A stretch of 64,000 nucleotides of DNA, taken from assembly GCF_004329815.1 (NCBI RefSeq), contig NZ_SJPE01000003.1, forward strand, positions 149,909-213,908, read 5' to 3'. The notes beneath the pieces were generated by a model. That model did no database searches. It saw nothing but the letters and a program-made list of their open reading frames with translations, and had not been told where the DNA came from. This DNA is from Flavobacterium silvisoli (GTDB lineage Bacteria > Bacteroidota > Bacteroidia > Flavobacteriales > Flavobacteriaceae). Shown here piece by piece: positions 17,333 to 26,700 of the stretch. Both the position numbers and the translations under genes were made by a program. The stretch's first letter is position 1; each line of letters starts with the position of its first letter.

Positions 17333-17869
17333 TTGAAAAAAGAGCTGATAGTCATAACCGGTGGTCCGGGCACGGGAAAAACCACAATCATCGATACACT
17401 TATCGAACAGGGTTATGCGTGTTTTCCCGAAATTTCCCGTCAGGTGACTATGGAAGCCAAAAAACAGGGAATTGAACAATTATTTCTGGAAAAACCACTA
17501 CTGTTCAGCGAACTATTACTCGAAGGCAGAAAAAAACAACACCAGCAAGCACTTCAGGATCAAGCCGAAATTGTATTCTTAGACCGCGGTATTCCTGATA
17601 TTTTAGCCTACATGCATTACATAGGCGACAGCTACCCTTCTTTTTTTGACCAAGCAAGTAAAGACCATAAATACTCTAAAATTTTTGTATTGCCACCTTG
17701 GGAAGAAATCTACGAAAGTGATGAAGCCCGCTACGAAAATTTTGAACAGGCCAAACTTATTTTCGCTCATTTACTCGAAACATACCAAAAATACGGGTAC
17801 GAATTAATTGAAGTTCCCAGAGGAACAGTAGAAGAACGCGTTGAGTTCATCTTAAACCAACTGGCATAA
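17333..17869 (+). CDS. P-loop ATPase, AAA_28 / NadR-like
   Basis: Start chosen at TTG 17333 (LKKELIVITGGPGTGKTT). The longest frame begins at TTG 17309, inside a TAAATTTG promoter element (17304-17311), so it would precede the transcript. The result is 178 residues with Walker A GGPGTGKTT at 10-18, an IVFLDRGIPD segment like the Walker B/lid region of the AAA_28 group, and a C-terminal helix. No transmembrane segment. Proteins of this type are small nucleotide or metabolite kinases or phosphatidylinositol-binding ATPases; the substrate is unknown. It stands between DUF493 (divergent) and recQ. Confidence 0.78.
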   Translation: MKKELIVITGGPGTGKTTIIDTLIEQGYACFPEISRQVTMEAKKQGIEQLFLEKPLLFSELLLEGRKKQHQQALQDQAEIVFLDRGIPDILAYMHYIGDSYPSFFDQASKDHKYSKIFVLPPWEEIYESDEARYENFEQAKLIFAHLLETYQKYGYELIEVPRGTVEERVEFILNQLA

Positions 17870-17961
17870 TTACACTTTTTGTGTAACTCAGAGCCGATTC
17901 TTTTTTCTATTTTTATCCAAAATCCGAATTAGTTGCTAATTCCTAACGAACCTTTCAACAT

Positions 17962-19854
17962 TTGAATACAGCTCTGGAAATACTCCAAAAGTATTGGAAA
18001 CACGATGCTTTCCGCGAACCACAGCAAGCCATTATCCATTCGGTGATGGATGGAAATGACACGCTTGCCCTAATGCCGACGGGTGGCGGAAAATCGATTT
18101 GTTTTCAGGTACCTGCGTTAATGCAAAGCGGTATCTGTTTGGTTATTTCACCGCTCATTGCTTTGATGAAAGACCAAGTCAAGAATCTGCAGAACAAAGG
18201 TATTAAAGCCATTGCACTTACCGGAGGAATTCATCAGGATGAAATTATCGATTTATTAGACAATTGTCAGTTTGGCAATTATAAATTCCTGTACCTTTCA
18301 CCCGAACGTTTACAGAATGATTGGATTTTGGAACGCATCAAAAACCTTCCGATTAAACTGATTGCTGTTGACGAAGCACATTGTGTGTCGCAATGGGGCC
18401 ATGATTTCAGGCCCGCCTATTTAAAAATTGCTCAACTGAAAGAGTATTTTCCTAAAGTCCCTTTTATGGCTTTGACAGCTTCGGCCACACCCAGAGTCAA
18501 AGAAGACATTATAGCACAGTTAAAGCTGAATAAACCGCAAATTTTCTCAAAATCTTTTTACAGAGAAAACCTTGCTTATATGGTTTTTGAAACCGAAGAC
18601 AAACTCCATCTTTTACAACAAATCCTGAAAAAAAATCCGCAACCATCCATCATATATGTCACCAACAGAAAGTCTTGTCTGGAAACCGTAAATCAACTGG
18701 AAACCATGGGTTTTACAGCAACATATTACCATGGCGGACTAACCCACAAAGACAAAGCTGCTCATATGCAACTCTGGATGGAGGAAAAAGTACAGGTCAT
18801 GGTAGCCACCAATGCTTTCGGAATGGGAATTGACAAAGCTAATGTCAAAACCATAATCCACTTGCATTTGCCGCAAAACCTAGAAAACTATTATCAGGAA
18901 TCCGGGCGGGCGGGTCGCGATGGTGAAAAAGCATTTGCAGTAATGCTCAACAATCCTTCGGACGTGTTACATGCCGAAGCACAATTTCTGAGCATTTTGC
19001 CCGACAAAGCTTTTTTAAATTTAGCTTTCTCCAAACTCTGCAATTATTTTCAAATAGCCTATGGTGAAGGTATAGATGAACAATTTGGGTTCAACCTGAA
19101 TCAGTTTTGCATCAAATACAACTTACCGATGCTGAAAACTTATAATGCACTGCAGTTTTTAGACCGTCAGGGAATCATTACCTTGTCACAGGAATTTTCA
19201 GAAAAAATCAACATTCAATTCATCATTCCTTCAAAAGAAGTAATTCGATACATGAGTCTCAACCCAAATGATGAAGAAATCATTCTGACGATTTTGCGTA
19301 CTTATCCCGGAATTTATGACATGCAGACCGCTTTCAATCCGCAGCTCATTGCTAAAAAATCGAACAGCACTGATAACGCGGTACTATCACTGTTGCAAAA
19401 ACTGAAAGAAAAAAATATCCTTGAAATGATTGCCAAAAACAATGATGCTGCGATAACTTTTAACGAAGTCAGAGAAGACGAGCGCACCATCAACAGAATC
19501 TCTAAATATTTAGAGACTCAAAACAAACTGAAGGTTGAGCAACTTCAAGCGGTACTGCATTACAGCAAAGACACCAAAACCTGCAAACAAAAACTGCTGA
19601 TGGCCTATTTTGGCGAAAGTCTAAACGAAGATTGCGGCATTTGTTCCTACTGCATTACGAAAAACAAACCAACTCAACATCCGGAAACTGTTACTGAAAA
19701 AATAATCGAATTACTGAAAATACAGGATTTCAATTCGAGAGATATTCAAAAATTGACCAAATTTCCCAAGGACGATGTTATCTTTGCCCTGCAAAAGCTT
19801 TTGGACGATCAAATCATCAGCATTAAACCAAATAATTCATACTCCTTACAATAA
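17962..19854 (+). CDS. recQ: ATP-dependent DNA helicase RecQ, short form
   Basis: 630 residues beginning at a TTG codon (MNTALEILQKYWKHDAFREPQ). Order: motif 0 (FREPQ), Walker A (TGGGKS), DEAH box (VDEAHC), helicase C domain with the SGRAGRDG motif VI, a zinc-binding segment with Cys residues near 550-580 (DCGICSYC), and a winged-helix remnant. The C-terminal HRDC domain of E. coli-type RecQ (usually after residue 530, total above 600 plus HRDC) is not evident. It unwinds DNA 3'-5' in recombination and repair. Confidence 0.92.
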   Translation: MNTALEILQKYWKHDAFREPQQAIIHSVMDGNDTLALMPTGGGKSICFQVPALMQSGICLVISPLIALMKDQVKNLQNKGIKAIALTGGIHQDEIIDLLDNCQFGNYKFLYLSPERLQNDWILERIKNLPIKLIAVDEAHCVSQWGHDFRPAYLKIAQLKEYFPKVPFMALTASATPRVKEDIIAQLKLNKPQIFSKSFYRENLAYMVFETEDKLHLLQQILKKNPQPSIIYVTNRKSCLETVNQLETMGFTATYYHGGLTHKDKAAHMQLWMEEKVQVMVATNAFGMGIDKANVKTIIHLHLPQNLENYYQESGRAGRDGEKAFAVMLNNPSDVLHAEAQFLSILPDKAFLNLAFSKLCNYFQIAYGEGIDEQFGFNLNQFCIKYNLPMLKTYNALQFLDRQGIITLSQEFSEKINIQFIIPSKEVIRYMSLNPNDEEIILTILRTYPGIYDMQTAFNPQLIAKKSNSTDNAVLSLLQKLKEKNILEMIAKNNDAAITFNEVREDERTINRISKYLETQNKLKVEQLQAVLHYSKDTKTCKQKLLMAYFGESLNEDCGICSYCITKNKPTQHPETVTEKIIELLKIQDFNSRDIQKLTKFPKDDVIFALQKLLDDQIISIKPNNSYSLQ

Positions 19855-19904
19855 AGGATTCATTCCTAAAACAGAGTCAGGATTACTAAATCAATATATA
19901 ATAT

Positions 19905-20852
19905 ATGGAAAAGTTGCGTATTGTTTTCATGGGTACCCCTGAGTTTGCCGTAGGCATTTTAGACACAATTATCAAAAACAACTATGAAGTAGTGGGTGTC
20001 ATTACTGCTACTGACAAACCTGCCGGCAGAGGACAAAAAATAAAATACTCGGCCGTGAAGGAATATGCCCTAGCACACAACTTAAAACTCCTACAGCCTG
20101 TCAACCTGAAAGACGAAACGTTTTTAGCCGAATTACAAAGTCTCAATGCAAATCTGCAGGTAGTGGTTGCGTTCAGAATGTTGCCCGAGGCGGTATGGCG
20201 CATGCCAAAATTAGGAACCTTCAATTTACACGCCTCCTTATTGCCAAATTACCGCGGTGCTGCACCTATTAATTGGGCCATTATTAACGGAGAAACCAAA
20301 ACCGGAGTAACTACATTCTTTATAGACGATAAGATAGATACAGGCGCCATGATTCTTAGTAAAGAAATTGAAATCGGTTCAGAAGAAAACGCAGGCGAAC
20401 TTCACGACAAATTAATGAAGCTAGGGAGTAAAGCAGTAACAGAAACTTTGACAATGATTGAAAGAGGTGTGGTCAATACAACCATACAAATAGACAATCC
20501 GGAAATCAAAACAGCCTACAAACTCAACCGTGAAAACTGTAAAATCGACTGGACAAAATCGGTTGCCGAAATTCACAATTTAATTCGCGGCTTATCTCCC
20601 TATCCGGCAGCTTGGTGTATCTTTAAGGATAATGGTGAAGAATGGAATGTCAAAATTTACGCGGCACAAATTATTCCTGAGCATCATTCGTTCAAAACCG
20701 GTCAAATCATTACCTCTAAAAAAGAAATTAAAATTGCAGCAAAAGATGGTTTTATTCAAATATTGAGTCTGCAACTTCCGGGAAAGAAAAAAATGCAAGC
20801 TCAGGAACTGTTAAACGGTGTTGCCTTTTCGGAAAAAGCTCAGGCAGAATAA
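19905..20852 (+). CDS. fmt: Methionyl-tRNA formyltransferase
   Basis: 315 residues. The N-terminal formyltransferase domain shows MGTPEFAV, GRGQK, the folate/catalytic block FNLHASLLPNYRGAAPINW and DDKIDTGAM (catalytic Asn/His/Asp triad region). The C-terminal OB-like domain begins near residue 205 (NRENCKIDWTKS). It formylates initiator Met-tRNA for translation start. No def gene is adjacent; recQ lies 50 bases upstream on the same strand. Confidence 0.95.
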   Translation: MEKLRIVFMGTPEFAVGILDTIIKNNYEVVGVITATDKPAGRGQKIKYSAVKEYALAHNLKLLQPVNLKDETFLAELQSLNANLQVVVAFRMLPEAVWRMPKLGTFNLHASLLPNYRGAAPINWAIINGETKTGVTTFFIDDKIDTGAMILSKEIEIGSEENAGELHDKLMKLGSKAVTETLTMIERGVVNTTIQIDNPEIKTAYKLNRENCKIDWTKSVAEIHNLIRGLSPYPAAWCIFKDNGEEWNVKIYAAQIIPEHHSFKTGQIITSKKEIKIAAKDGFIQILSLQLPGKKKMQAQELLNGVAFSEKAQAE

Positions 20853-20945
20853 GGTCTGAAGCGATTTTTAAACACAAAAACACGATAAAAAGCATTGGTT
20901 TATCAACAAATAAATCAAGTTATCAACAAAATTTTGAAAAAAACA

Positions 20946-20984
20946 CGAAAACGCTTGCACAGTAAGCAATTCCTATTAAATTTG
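20946..20984 (+). promoter_or_regulatory. Promoter of the HU gene with an upstream CGAAAACG box
   Basis: TTG at 20955-20957, 19 bp, TAAATTTG at 20977-20984 is a full consensus promoter; the leader is about 40 bases. CGAAAACG (20946-20953) abuts the -33 element, the same position as the palindrome at the gap promoter. Two TTATCAACA copies (20900-20908 and 20920-20928) lie further upstream. Confidence 0.75.
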
Positions 20985-21028
20985 TTATCATTAACAAAAT
21001 GTTTAACCAACAATTAATAACTAACATT

Positions 21029-21301
21029 ATGAACAAATCAGAATTAATCGATGCAATTGCAGCTGACGCTGGAATCACAAAAGCAGCTGCTAAACTAGCT
21101 TTAGAATCATTTTTAGGAAATGTGGGCGGTACCTTGAAAAAAGGTGGAAGAGTATCTTTAGTAGGTTTTGGTTCTTGGTCAGTATCTAAAAGAGCTGCCA
21201 GAGAAGGAAGAAATCCACAAACTGGTAAGACTATCAAAATTGCTGCTAAAAATGTAGTTAAATTCAAAGCTGGTGCTGAATTAGACGGAGCAGTAAACTA
21301 A
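21029..21301 (+). CDS. hup: DNA-binding protein HU
   Basis: The start at MNKSELIDAI (not the upstream ATG at 20999) gives 90 residues, the standard HU length. The upstream ATG would place 10 extra residues before the conserved helix. The beta-arm and tip GRNPQTGKTIKIAAKNVVKFKAG is intact with the family proline. HU is an abundant homodimeric or heterodimeric nucleoid protein. Strong promoter, strong terminator and biased codons fit high expression. Confidence 0.95.
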   Translation: MNKSELIDAIAADAGITKAAAKLALESFLGNVGGTLKKGGRVSLVGFGSWSVSKRAAREGRNPQTGKTIKIAAKNVVKFKAGAELDGAVN

Positions 21302-21324
21302 TAATTAGTTCTTCTGATATACAT

Positions 21325-21356
21325 AATCCATCCTGAGAAACCGGGATGGATTTTTT
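21325..21356 (+). terminator. Intrinsic terminator of the HU gene
   Basis: AATCCATCC (21325-21333) pairs with GGATGGATT (21344-21352), followed by six Ts. Located 24 bases after the HU stop. Confidence 0.88.
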
Positions 21357-21421
21357 GTTTTTTGTTAAAATCATTTGGATTTTTAATTTTTTTTTACCAA
21401 CTTTAGTAAAAAATTATCACA

Positions 21422-21982
21422 ATGATCTCAGAAAAATTAGAAAAAGGTCAATTATTAATAGCCGAACCGTCCATTATTGGCGATTTGTCTTTTAACCGAT
21501 CTGTAATTTTATTGGCCGATCACAACAAAGAAGGTTCTGTGGGTTTCATCCTCAACAAACCTCTGAAATACGCCATACGGGATTTGCTCCCGGAGATCAA
21601 TTCAAAATTTAAGATATACAACGGCGGCCCTGTTGAACAGGATAATCTTTATTTCATACACAACGTCCCGCATTTAATCCCCAACAGTGTCGAAATATCG
21701 AACGGTATATTTTGGGGAGGCGATTTTGAGCTCACTAAAGATTTGATTAACTCAGGCATCATCAAGAAAAAGAATATTCGTTTCTTTTTGGGATATACCG
21801 GTTGGGATGCTGAACAACTCGAAAACGAAATGCACGCCAGTTCTTGGATACTGTCTAAAAACATTTATAAAAACAACATTTTAGGCAAATCGTCGGCTCA
21901 TTTCTGGAAAGAAAAAATTATCGAGTTAGGTGGGGAGTACCTCATTTGGTCAAACGCTCCCGAAAACCCTATACTGAATTAA
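21422..21982 (+). CDS. YqgE/AlgH family protein (DUF179)
   Basis: 186 residues, normal for the family, with the signature KGQLLIAEPSIIGDLSFNRSV, SVGFILNKPL and GGPVEQDNLYFIH, and the later FFLGYTGWDAEQLENE. It is a soluble cytoplasmic alpha/beta protein. Named after a Pseudomonas alginate regulator, its molecular role is not settled. The stop overlaps the stop of the convergent aminotransferase by 4 bases. Confidence 0.9.
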   Translation: MISEKLEKGQLLIAEPSIIGDLSFNRSVILLADHNKEGSVGFILNKPLKYAIRDLLPEINSKFKIYNGGPVEQDNLYFIHNVPHLIPNSVEISNGIFWGGDFELTKDLINSGIIKKKNIRFFLGYTGWDAEQLENEMHASSWILSKNIYKNNILGKSSAHFWKEKIIELGGEYLIWSNAPENPILN

Positions 21983-22815
21983 GCTACTATCAATGCATTC
22001 AGCTGCTCCACTAACTTTTTAGATAACGAGACTTCAAATTCCTTTTTGCGGTATTTCGTTATAGGTTGAATTCCCGTGATAACATTTGTTATAAACAACT
22101 CATCCGCTTTTTGCAAATCAAACGGCGAAACGGATTCTTCCGACACCACAAGATTATCTGTATTTTTAGCCAAAGCCATCACCTGCTTTCTCATTATACC
22201 ATTCAAACAACCTTCTGTAAGTGGCGGTGTAATTAATTTGTCACCCATCAACATAAAAAGATTACCATTAATCGCTTCCACTACATTCTTATCTTCGTTA
22301 ATCAGCAAACAAGAATCCAATTGATTTTCTTTTGCAAAAATACCCGCGGTAATATGAATGATTTTAGTATTGGTTTTGAGTGTGGAAATCAATTGTTTTG
22401 ACACCGAAAAATCTTTGTATAAATCAACTTCAAAAGAAGATTCTGAAAGTACATAAGCCTTATTTTTCAATTCAGAAGCTGTAATCGCGAACGAAACCGA
22501 ATTGTCCGATGGAGTGTAAAATCCGCCTTCATTTCTGAAAACCGTCAATCGGACACGAGCAGATTCGAGTAAATTTTGAGTTCTGACTAAGTCTAAAATC
22601 TGCGCCTCTAAATATTCCATGGTAAACGACATCGGGATTTCCATACGAACAATTCGCATAGAAGCCATCAATCTGAAATAGTGATCTTCAAAGAATAAAA
22701 TTGTATTGTTTACAATTTTCAAAGTTTCAAACACACCGTCACCATACAGAAATGAACGATTTGAAACGCGTATTTGTAAATCAGAATCCTGAATAGTACC
22801 GTTAAAATTTACCAT
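21979..22815 (-). CDS. Class IV aminotransferase (PLP; PabC/IlvE-like)
   Basis: 278 residues of the fold-type IV family: N-terminal LYGDGVFETLKI, the probable PLP lysine in LKTNTKI, then LLINEDKNVVEAINGNLFML and GIMRKQV. The size and the GDGVFE motif fit 4-amino-4-deoxychorismate lyase as well as branched-chain or D-amino acid aminotransferase, so I leave the substrate open. The ATG directly abuts the T-run of a terminator for the upstream START-like gene, leaving almost no room for a ribosome-binding site. Confidence 0.82.
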   Translation of the reverse strand: MVNFNGTIQDSDLQIRVSNRSFLYGDGVFETLKIVNNTILFFEDHYFRLMASMRIVRMEIPMSFTMEYLEAQILDLVRTQNLLESARVRLTVFRNEGGFYTPSDNSVSFAITASELKNKAYVLSESSFEVDLYKDFSVSKQLISTLKTNTKIIHITAGIFAKENQLDSCLLINEDKNVVEAINGNLFMLMGDKLITPPLTEGCLNGIMRKQVMALAKNTDNLVVSEESVSPFDLQKADELFITNVITGIQPITKYRKKEFEVSLSKKLVEQLNALIVA

Positions 22816-22848
22816 AAAAAAAGTCCCGTTTTAAGCGGGACAAATATA
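22816..22848 (-). promoter_or_regulatory. Terminator hairpin overlapping the aminotransferase promoter
   Basis: On the minus strand, GTCCCG (22841-22836), 7-base loop, CGGGAC (22828-22823), then seven Ts (22822-22816) end the START-like transcript; the next base begins the aminotransferase ATG. TATATTTG, a perfect TAnnTTTG, occupies 22848-22841 and overlaps the hairpin base by one base. It predicts a transcript start inside the loop, so the new mRNA would carry only the 3' arm. Confidence 0.7.
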
Positions 22849-22864
22849 AGGCAATAATAAGTAT

Positions 22865-23257
22865 TTATATAGAACCAATGACGTGTTTTAGGTCCGAAAT
22901 TTGATTTTCCCACAACAATTTAGCTTCATCAATTTCATTCTCTTCGGCAAAATCAACAACCATCAACGACACATCTTTAGTAATCTCGTCTTCTAAGATT
23001 CGCAGCTCAAAATAATAATCGGTATCTTTTTTGGCGTCATCCACCCATTTGAATTTTACTTTTTCCCCGGTTTTTTTTGAGGCCAAACGAGCATTTTCTT
23101 CAGTATCATTCCAAATAAACGTAAAAAATTCACCTCTTGAATTCACATTATCAGCAAACCACTCCTGCAATCCGGAAGGCGTTGATATGTACTGATATAG
23201 CAATTGAGGGGATGAATTTAAAGGAAACTCAAGCTCATAACGAATTTTACTATCCAT
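22865..23257 (-). CDS. START-like / AHSA1-type domain protein
   Basis: Start chosen at MDSKIRYELEFPL, giving 130 residues; the longer frame adds a hydrophobic stretch read from the upstream spacer. The pattern matches a single SRPBCC/START-like fold: beta strand, STPSGLQEWFADNV helix, GEFFTFIWND, VKFKWVDDAKKDTDYYFELRI, and a C-terminal helix LLWENQISDLKHVIG. Such proteins bind hydrophobic ligands or assist chaperones. Found next to the class IV aminotransferase, which lies downstream but behind a terminator. Confidence 0.78.
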   Translation of the reverse strand: MDSKIRYELEFPLNSSPQLLYQYISTPSGLQEWFADNVNSRGEFFTFIWNDTEENARLASKKTGEKVKFKWVDDAKKDTDYYFELRILEDEITKDVSLMVVDFAEENEIDEAKLLWENQISDLKHVIGSI

Positions 23258-23342
23258 AGTCACAATAATTTTTTGGAAATATATAGAATATAAAATCAAT
23301 ATAAAAACGTTTTTTAAAAATAAAAAAAATAAGTGTTTTAAG

Positions 23343-23373
23343 TTTGCAACCCTAAATTTAAATTTTATATTTG
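23343..23373 (+). promoter_or_regulatory. Promoter of the tRNA-Met gene
   Basis: TTTG at 23343-23346, 19 bp, TATATTTG at 23366-23373: full consensus, with transcription expected about 20 bases before the tRNA. Confidence 0.78.
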
Positions 23374-23401
23374 CACCCGCATTCAGGGAATATTACTTAT
23401 T

Positions 23402-23475
23402 GGCGAGGTAGCTCAGTCGGTTAGAGCGCAGGATTCATAACCCTGAGGTCGGGAGTTCAAATCTCCCTCTCGCTA
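23402..23475 (+). tRNA. tRNA-Met (anticodon CAT)
   Basis: A 74-base cloverleaf can be folded: acceptor GGCGAGG/TCTCGCT with two G-T pairs, D-arm GCTC...GAGC, anticodon stem CAGGA/CCCTG-like around TTCATAA, T-arm GGGAG-TTCAAAT-CTCCC, discriminator A. CCA is not encoded. The anticodon CAT at its centre could also be tRNA-Ile2 (lysidine-modified) or initiator. The standard first base pair argues against initiator, and elongator Met is most likely. Confidence 0.9.
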
Positions 23476-23482
23476 CAAATAG

Positions 23483-23512
23483 AAAGGTTTGGAGACTTCC
23501 AAACCTTTTTTC
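23483..23512 (+). terminator. Intrinsic terminator of the tRNA gene
   Basis: AAAGGTTTGGA (23483-23493), GACT loop, TCCAAACCTTT (23498-23508) and further Ts. It starts 8 bases after the tRNA end. The remaining roughly 130 bases up to the regulatory boxes at 23647 are AT-rich with no feature I can name. Confidence 0.88.
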
Positions 23513-23646
23513 TTTTTCTGCAAACACACTTCTGCTTTTCTCTTTACATAAATTACTGATATTCAAACAACGACAAAAAACCATTAAGCAAAATAAATTT
23601 AATTTTTTTGTAAGATTTTTATATATTAAATTATTTATATAATGCA

Positions 23647-23702
23647 TTTTGTCGATTATTTTATGCTTTTTATCGATTATTTGAAATGACTTTTTACTTT
23701 TG
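23647..23702 (+). promoter_or_regulatory. Promoter of the first giant T9SS gene with two ATCGA-type boxes
   Basis: TACTTTTG at 23695-23702 matches TAnnTTTG. No TTG stands at the -33 distance; instead TTTATCGATTAT (core TCGA at 23673) occupies it. A second copy, TTTGTCGATTAT (core 23652), lies exactly 21 bp upstream. The same arrangement precedes the next paralogue. The leader is about 60 bases, with a conserved CTTCATTTAAATAATAAATC block before the start. Confidence 0.65.
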
Positions 23703-23769
23703 AAATGTCAAATAATCAAATGAAGCATTGTTTCTTCATTTAAATAATAAATCATAAACCCCCCGAGTT

Positions 23770-26700
23770 ATGAAAAATTTATTACTTAATTTAAAGAAAA
23801 ACTATGGGCTTGCTCTTATACTCCTACTAAGTGTAATAACAAATGGTCAAATCAGTTCACAAAACTGCACATCTACAGGAATCTTCACAAGATCTTTGTG
23901 GCACACCCAAATAAAAGAATCAAACACAACAGAAGCGGCTGCGGTTATTACTTCCATATCCAGCAACAGTGTTACTCACAACATCTATTTCAATCCGACA
24001 GTTAACTTTATCAACAACTATAACCTGTCTTGCCAGCCTTTTAATAACAATGCCCCTAATTGGGTATTCCGAAATGTAAACAACAGTAGATTTTGGATAG
24101 GAAGAAGTAAAAACTATAACTGCAACTCAAACGAAAAAGTTGTCAACAAAACTGATTTCAACAAAAGAAAAAGCGACGCAAAAGAAAGTTCTTTAGCTTT
24201 AAAGTACGGCGTTACTCTGGGTAAAAACGGCATCGCCCAAAATTATGTCGATTCAAACGGCACAGTCGTATGGAATGCAACTGTCAATTCGGGCTTCAAT
24301 TATAATATTGCCGGAATCGGAAGAGATGATGTTTCAAATTTATATCAAAAACAATCCACCAGCTCCAATACAAATCCAGTAATAACTATCGGATTGGGAA
24401 GCATTGATTTGACAAACACTGCCAATACCAACACTTTTGGCAGTGACCGACAATACCTTGTTTGGGGAGATAATAACGGGACTATGAATGACTCGGGTAA
24501 GGATTTGATAATTACTTTTGGCGGTAGTTCAAATGTTACAACCACGACCGACTTGCCCAACAAAAAATGGAAAATTGTTGAAACCGGAGGTGATATCGGA
24601 ACTGTTAAAATTGCTTTAGCTACTTCAGATTTAGCCCAACTTCCGGCTTTAGCAGGCAACGATGCTTATGTGATGATTGTTGCCGGCGATGAAGCTTTTA
24701 CTACCAATGTAGGAACCGTTTTTTTAACCACAAACGGAACCAAACAGGAAGCAACTTATGACTTTGATGGGGTTCAATATTTCACTTTTGGTGTGGCTCA
24801 CGAAACAGTTCTTTCCAGAAGCTTGGATTTTAACGGCACTGACAATGTAGTAAAAACAGATAACCACAACAATCTGTCCGCTTCATTTTCAATCATGTTC
24901 TGGATTAAACCGGAAGGAGCAAACAGTTTATCAAATGACAGAACCATTGCAGCCAAACACGACGGCACAACAGGTTTCAGAATGTACTTATCCTCAGACA
25001 ATAAAATCAACGCATCATGGTCGGGCGGAACCGGCATTACCTCAAGTGTTGCTTTGCCCAATTCGGAATGGCACAACATAGCTGTTACTTATAATGGTTC
25101 AAACATCAAATTGTATATCGACGGGGTTTTAGACACTACCGTAACATCGGCAGCGCCAACAACCAATACAGCTAGTTTTTCTATAGGCGCTGAATACCGG
25201 AGTAAATCCGTTACCACCAACCACTTTAAGGGTGGCATCGATGAATTCAGACTTTGGAATAAAGCCTTATCACAAGCGCAAATCCGATTCATCATGAACC
25301 AGGAAATCCAACAAAACGGCACTAAAACAATCGGAAAAATACTACCGAACAACCTTACCAAAAACGATATCAGTACTTTAAATTGGACTTCATTGGACAC
25401 TTACTATTCGATGAACTCCTTCATCGGTACTCATATAAATGATGATTCAAACAACAGTCATCGCGGCAATATTTTGAGTTTGGGAAATTTAACTGTAGAA
25501 CCTCAAACCGCCCCTATGCCCTATCAAACTGCGGCAGATGGGCTTTGGTCAGACAATTCTACATGGGTAAATGGAAATTCTCAAGCCGTGCCATACAGTC
25601 TTTCTATTATTGACGGATCCACTCCTATAGATTGGAACATCGTCAGAACATCGCATAACATTACAACAACGGGAAATAAAGTTGTGATGGCATTGGATGT
25701 AGACAGCAATACTTTATCGGTTAACAATGACTCCAAAATCCAAGTATCTCATTACTTGAAAATAGACGGGAAAATCGACTTAACAGGCAAATCACAATTG
25801 ATTCAAACCAACAACAGCGATTTAGACCCTGCAAGTTCCGGTTCATTAGAACGAGACCAGGAAGGGCAATCCAACAGATTCAATTACAATTACTGGTCTT
25901 CACCTGTGAGTTCAATCAACTCTTCTACCATTAATCATGGGTTTACTATAGCGGGAGTAATGAAAGACGGCACAAACCCTAACAACATTCAAAACATTAA
26001 CTGGACTAGCGGAATCGATAGCGCTCCAACCAGTCCCATTACATTGAGCAGTTATTGGATATTTAAATTTCAAAACCAAAACAACAGCGCTGCCAACTGG
26101 ATTCAAGTAGGACAAAACGGAACGTTGCTTCCGGGTCAGGGATTTACCTTAAAAGGGAGCAATACCGATGCAATACATCAAAATTACACCTTCATCGGAA
26201 AACCGAATAACGGAACCATTACCTCATACGTTGGTCCAAACAATCTGAATCTTTGCGGAAACCCATATCCCTCTGCCATTGATGCCAATGATTTTATTAA
26301 CGACAACATTAACACCATCACGGGAACACTGTATTTTTGGGAACACTATGCTACAAACTCATCCCATCTTACCATCCAATATCAGGGAGGTTACGCAACA
26401 CGTACATTAGTTGGAGGCACACCTCCGGTTTCACCATCGGGAGTGAGTGGTTTGGGTTCAAGTTCAAAAATGCCAAACCGATACATCCCTGTCGGACAAG
26501 GATTCTTTGTAACCGGTTCGGCTACCGGAGGAAACATTGTATTCAATAACAATCAAAGAACCTTTATAAAAGAAAACAGCAGCAATTCGTATTCTTTATT
26601 TAAAGTTTCTAACGCGACAACCACTGATACTTTCAGCCATGAATTTGACAATCGCAACGATAGTTTTACTGAAGAACCATTCATGAAATTAAGATTAGGA

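Noticed and set aside
17962..19854. Truncated recQ pseudogene
   Set aside because: The helicase motifs, zinc segment and stop are intact. The missing HRDC domain is a known short form rather than damage.
20900..20928. Origin-like DnaA cluster upstream of HU
   Set aside because: The two TTATCAACA copies differ from the DnaA consensus by one base, and there are only two; a promoter-associated element is simpler.
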